This document shows positions 6,057-6,409 of a stretch of 6,409 nucleotides of DNA, in pieces. The position numbers were made by a program, and so were the translations under genes. How positions within the stretch are numbered: the stretch's first letter is position 1; each line of letters opens with the position of its first letter. Under the pieces are notes generated by a model. The model was given only the letters and a program-made list of their open reading frames with translations, did not search any database and had not been told where the DNA came from. This DNA comes from Chitinophagales bacterium. GTDB lineage: Bacteria; Bacteroidota; Bacteroidia; Chitinophagales; Chitinophagaceae. The stretch lies in the NCBI GenBank assembly GCA_013297585.1, contig JAAFHG010000226.1, positions 1 to 6,409 on the forward strand, written 5' to 3'.

Positions 6057-6409
6057 CTATTTACCACCTCTTTCCTTAGCAATTTGCATCGGATTTTTGA
6101 TAGTAGCAGCTGGATTTCTACGGTTGCCCGCACCTGCTTTAAACAAAGCAAATTTGCTTGGTTCTGCATCTACTTTACCCCATACATTATTTGCTTCATT
6201 AATGTCAGCTGTTTCACGTAATGGATCTAGTTTTATAGCAACTGCTTTTTTAGTAGTCATGAAAACTTTGGTAACCAAGTTTTCGTTCTTACGCCAAATT
6301 TGTGCTGGTATTCTTTCTATTTGGTTAGTACCATCTTCAAATTTAAACTCAACAATTATTGGCATTACCAAACCACCTTTGTTGCTAAAAGTAATTTCGT
6401 ACAAATGGG
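6057..6409 (-). CDS. M1 family metallopeptidase, C-terminal fragment (5' end beyond window)
   Basis: The minus-strand frame ends with TAG at 6057-6059 and stays open to the last base, so the gene continues outside the window; the TTG near 6404 is not a likely start. About 117 codons are visible. The sequence reads YEITFSNKGGLVMPIIVEF, then RIPAQIWRKN, IKLDPLRETADINEANN and a basic tail ending AKERGGK. This pattern (a beta-sheet domain with GGL.MP, IP..IWR and LDP..ETAD...NN) is what I recognise as the C-terminus of large Bacteroidota M1 zinc aminopeptidase-like proteins. Their HExxH active site lies far upstream and cannot be checked here. By family knowledge the protein would be an exported peptidase; assignment rests on recognition of the tail only. 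Confidence 0.75.
   Translation of the reverse strand, partial: HLYEITFSNKGGLVMPIIVEFKFEDGTNQIERIPAQIWRKNENLVTKVFMTTKKAVAIKLDPLRETADINEANNVWGKVDAEPSKFALFKAGAGNRRNPAATIKNPMQIAKERGGK

Overview
The window looks like chromosomal DNA from a Bacteroidota member, plausibly Chitinophagaceae or a relative (family level is inference). The evidence is AT-rich sequence, a type IX secretion (T9SS) C-terminal sorting domain, signal peptides ending in Gln (LSQ, MAQ), no clear Shine-Dalgarno sites, one promoter element of TAnnTTTG type, and the C-terminus of a Bacteroidota-type M1 metallopeptidase.

Layout. Positions 1-3378 (+) hold the 3' part of a very large secreted, modular surface or extracellular protein. 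It has one partial and four complete cadherin-like beta-sandwich repeats, an IPT/TIG domain, seven FG-GAP/VCBS calcium-binding repeats, a fibronectin-like domain and a T9SS type A sorting tail. A strong hairpin at 3411-3448 ends this unit. An IS1595-family insertion sequence occupies about 3495-4484. It has imperfect terminal inverted repeats, and its transposase gene is interrupted by one in-frame TAG, so it is probably inactive. Only 25 bp beyond its right end, at 4510-5121, begins a small secreted TPR-containing protein of unknown role, followed by a compound hairpin terminator. A second small secreted protein with MORN/YwqK-like repeats lies at 5264-5935. Converging on it from the minus strand is the C-terminal end of an M1 family metallopeptidase (6057-6409), which runs off the window. 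A perfect 14-bp hairpin between these two convergent genes can terminate transcription from both sides.

Working together. Every host gene here appears to encode an exported protein, but each has its own terminator, and nothing in the sequence ties them into one pathway or operon. The window reads as ordinary Bacteroidota chromosome with a decayed IS copy. I see no CRISPR array, tRNA or rRNA, phage genes, defence module or convincing new system. The points most worth a second look are the nonsense-interrupted transposase, the IS lying directly against the TPR gene, and the repeat architecture of the large secreted protein.
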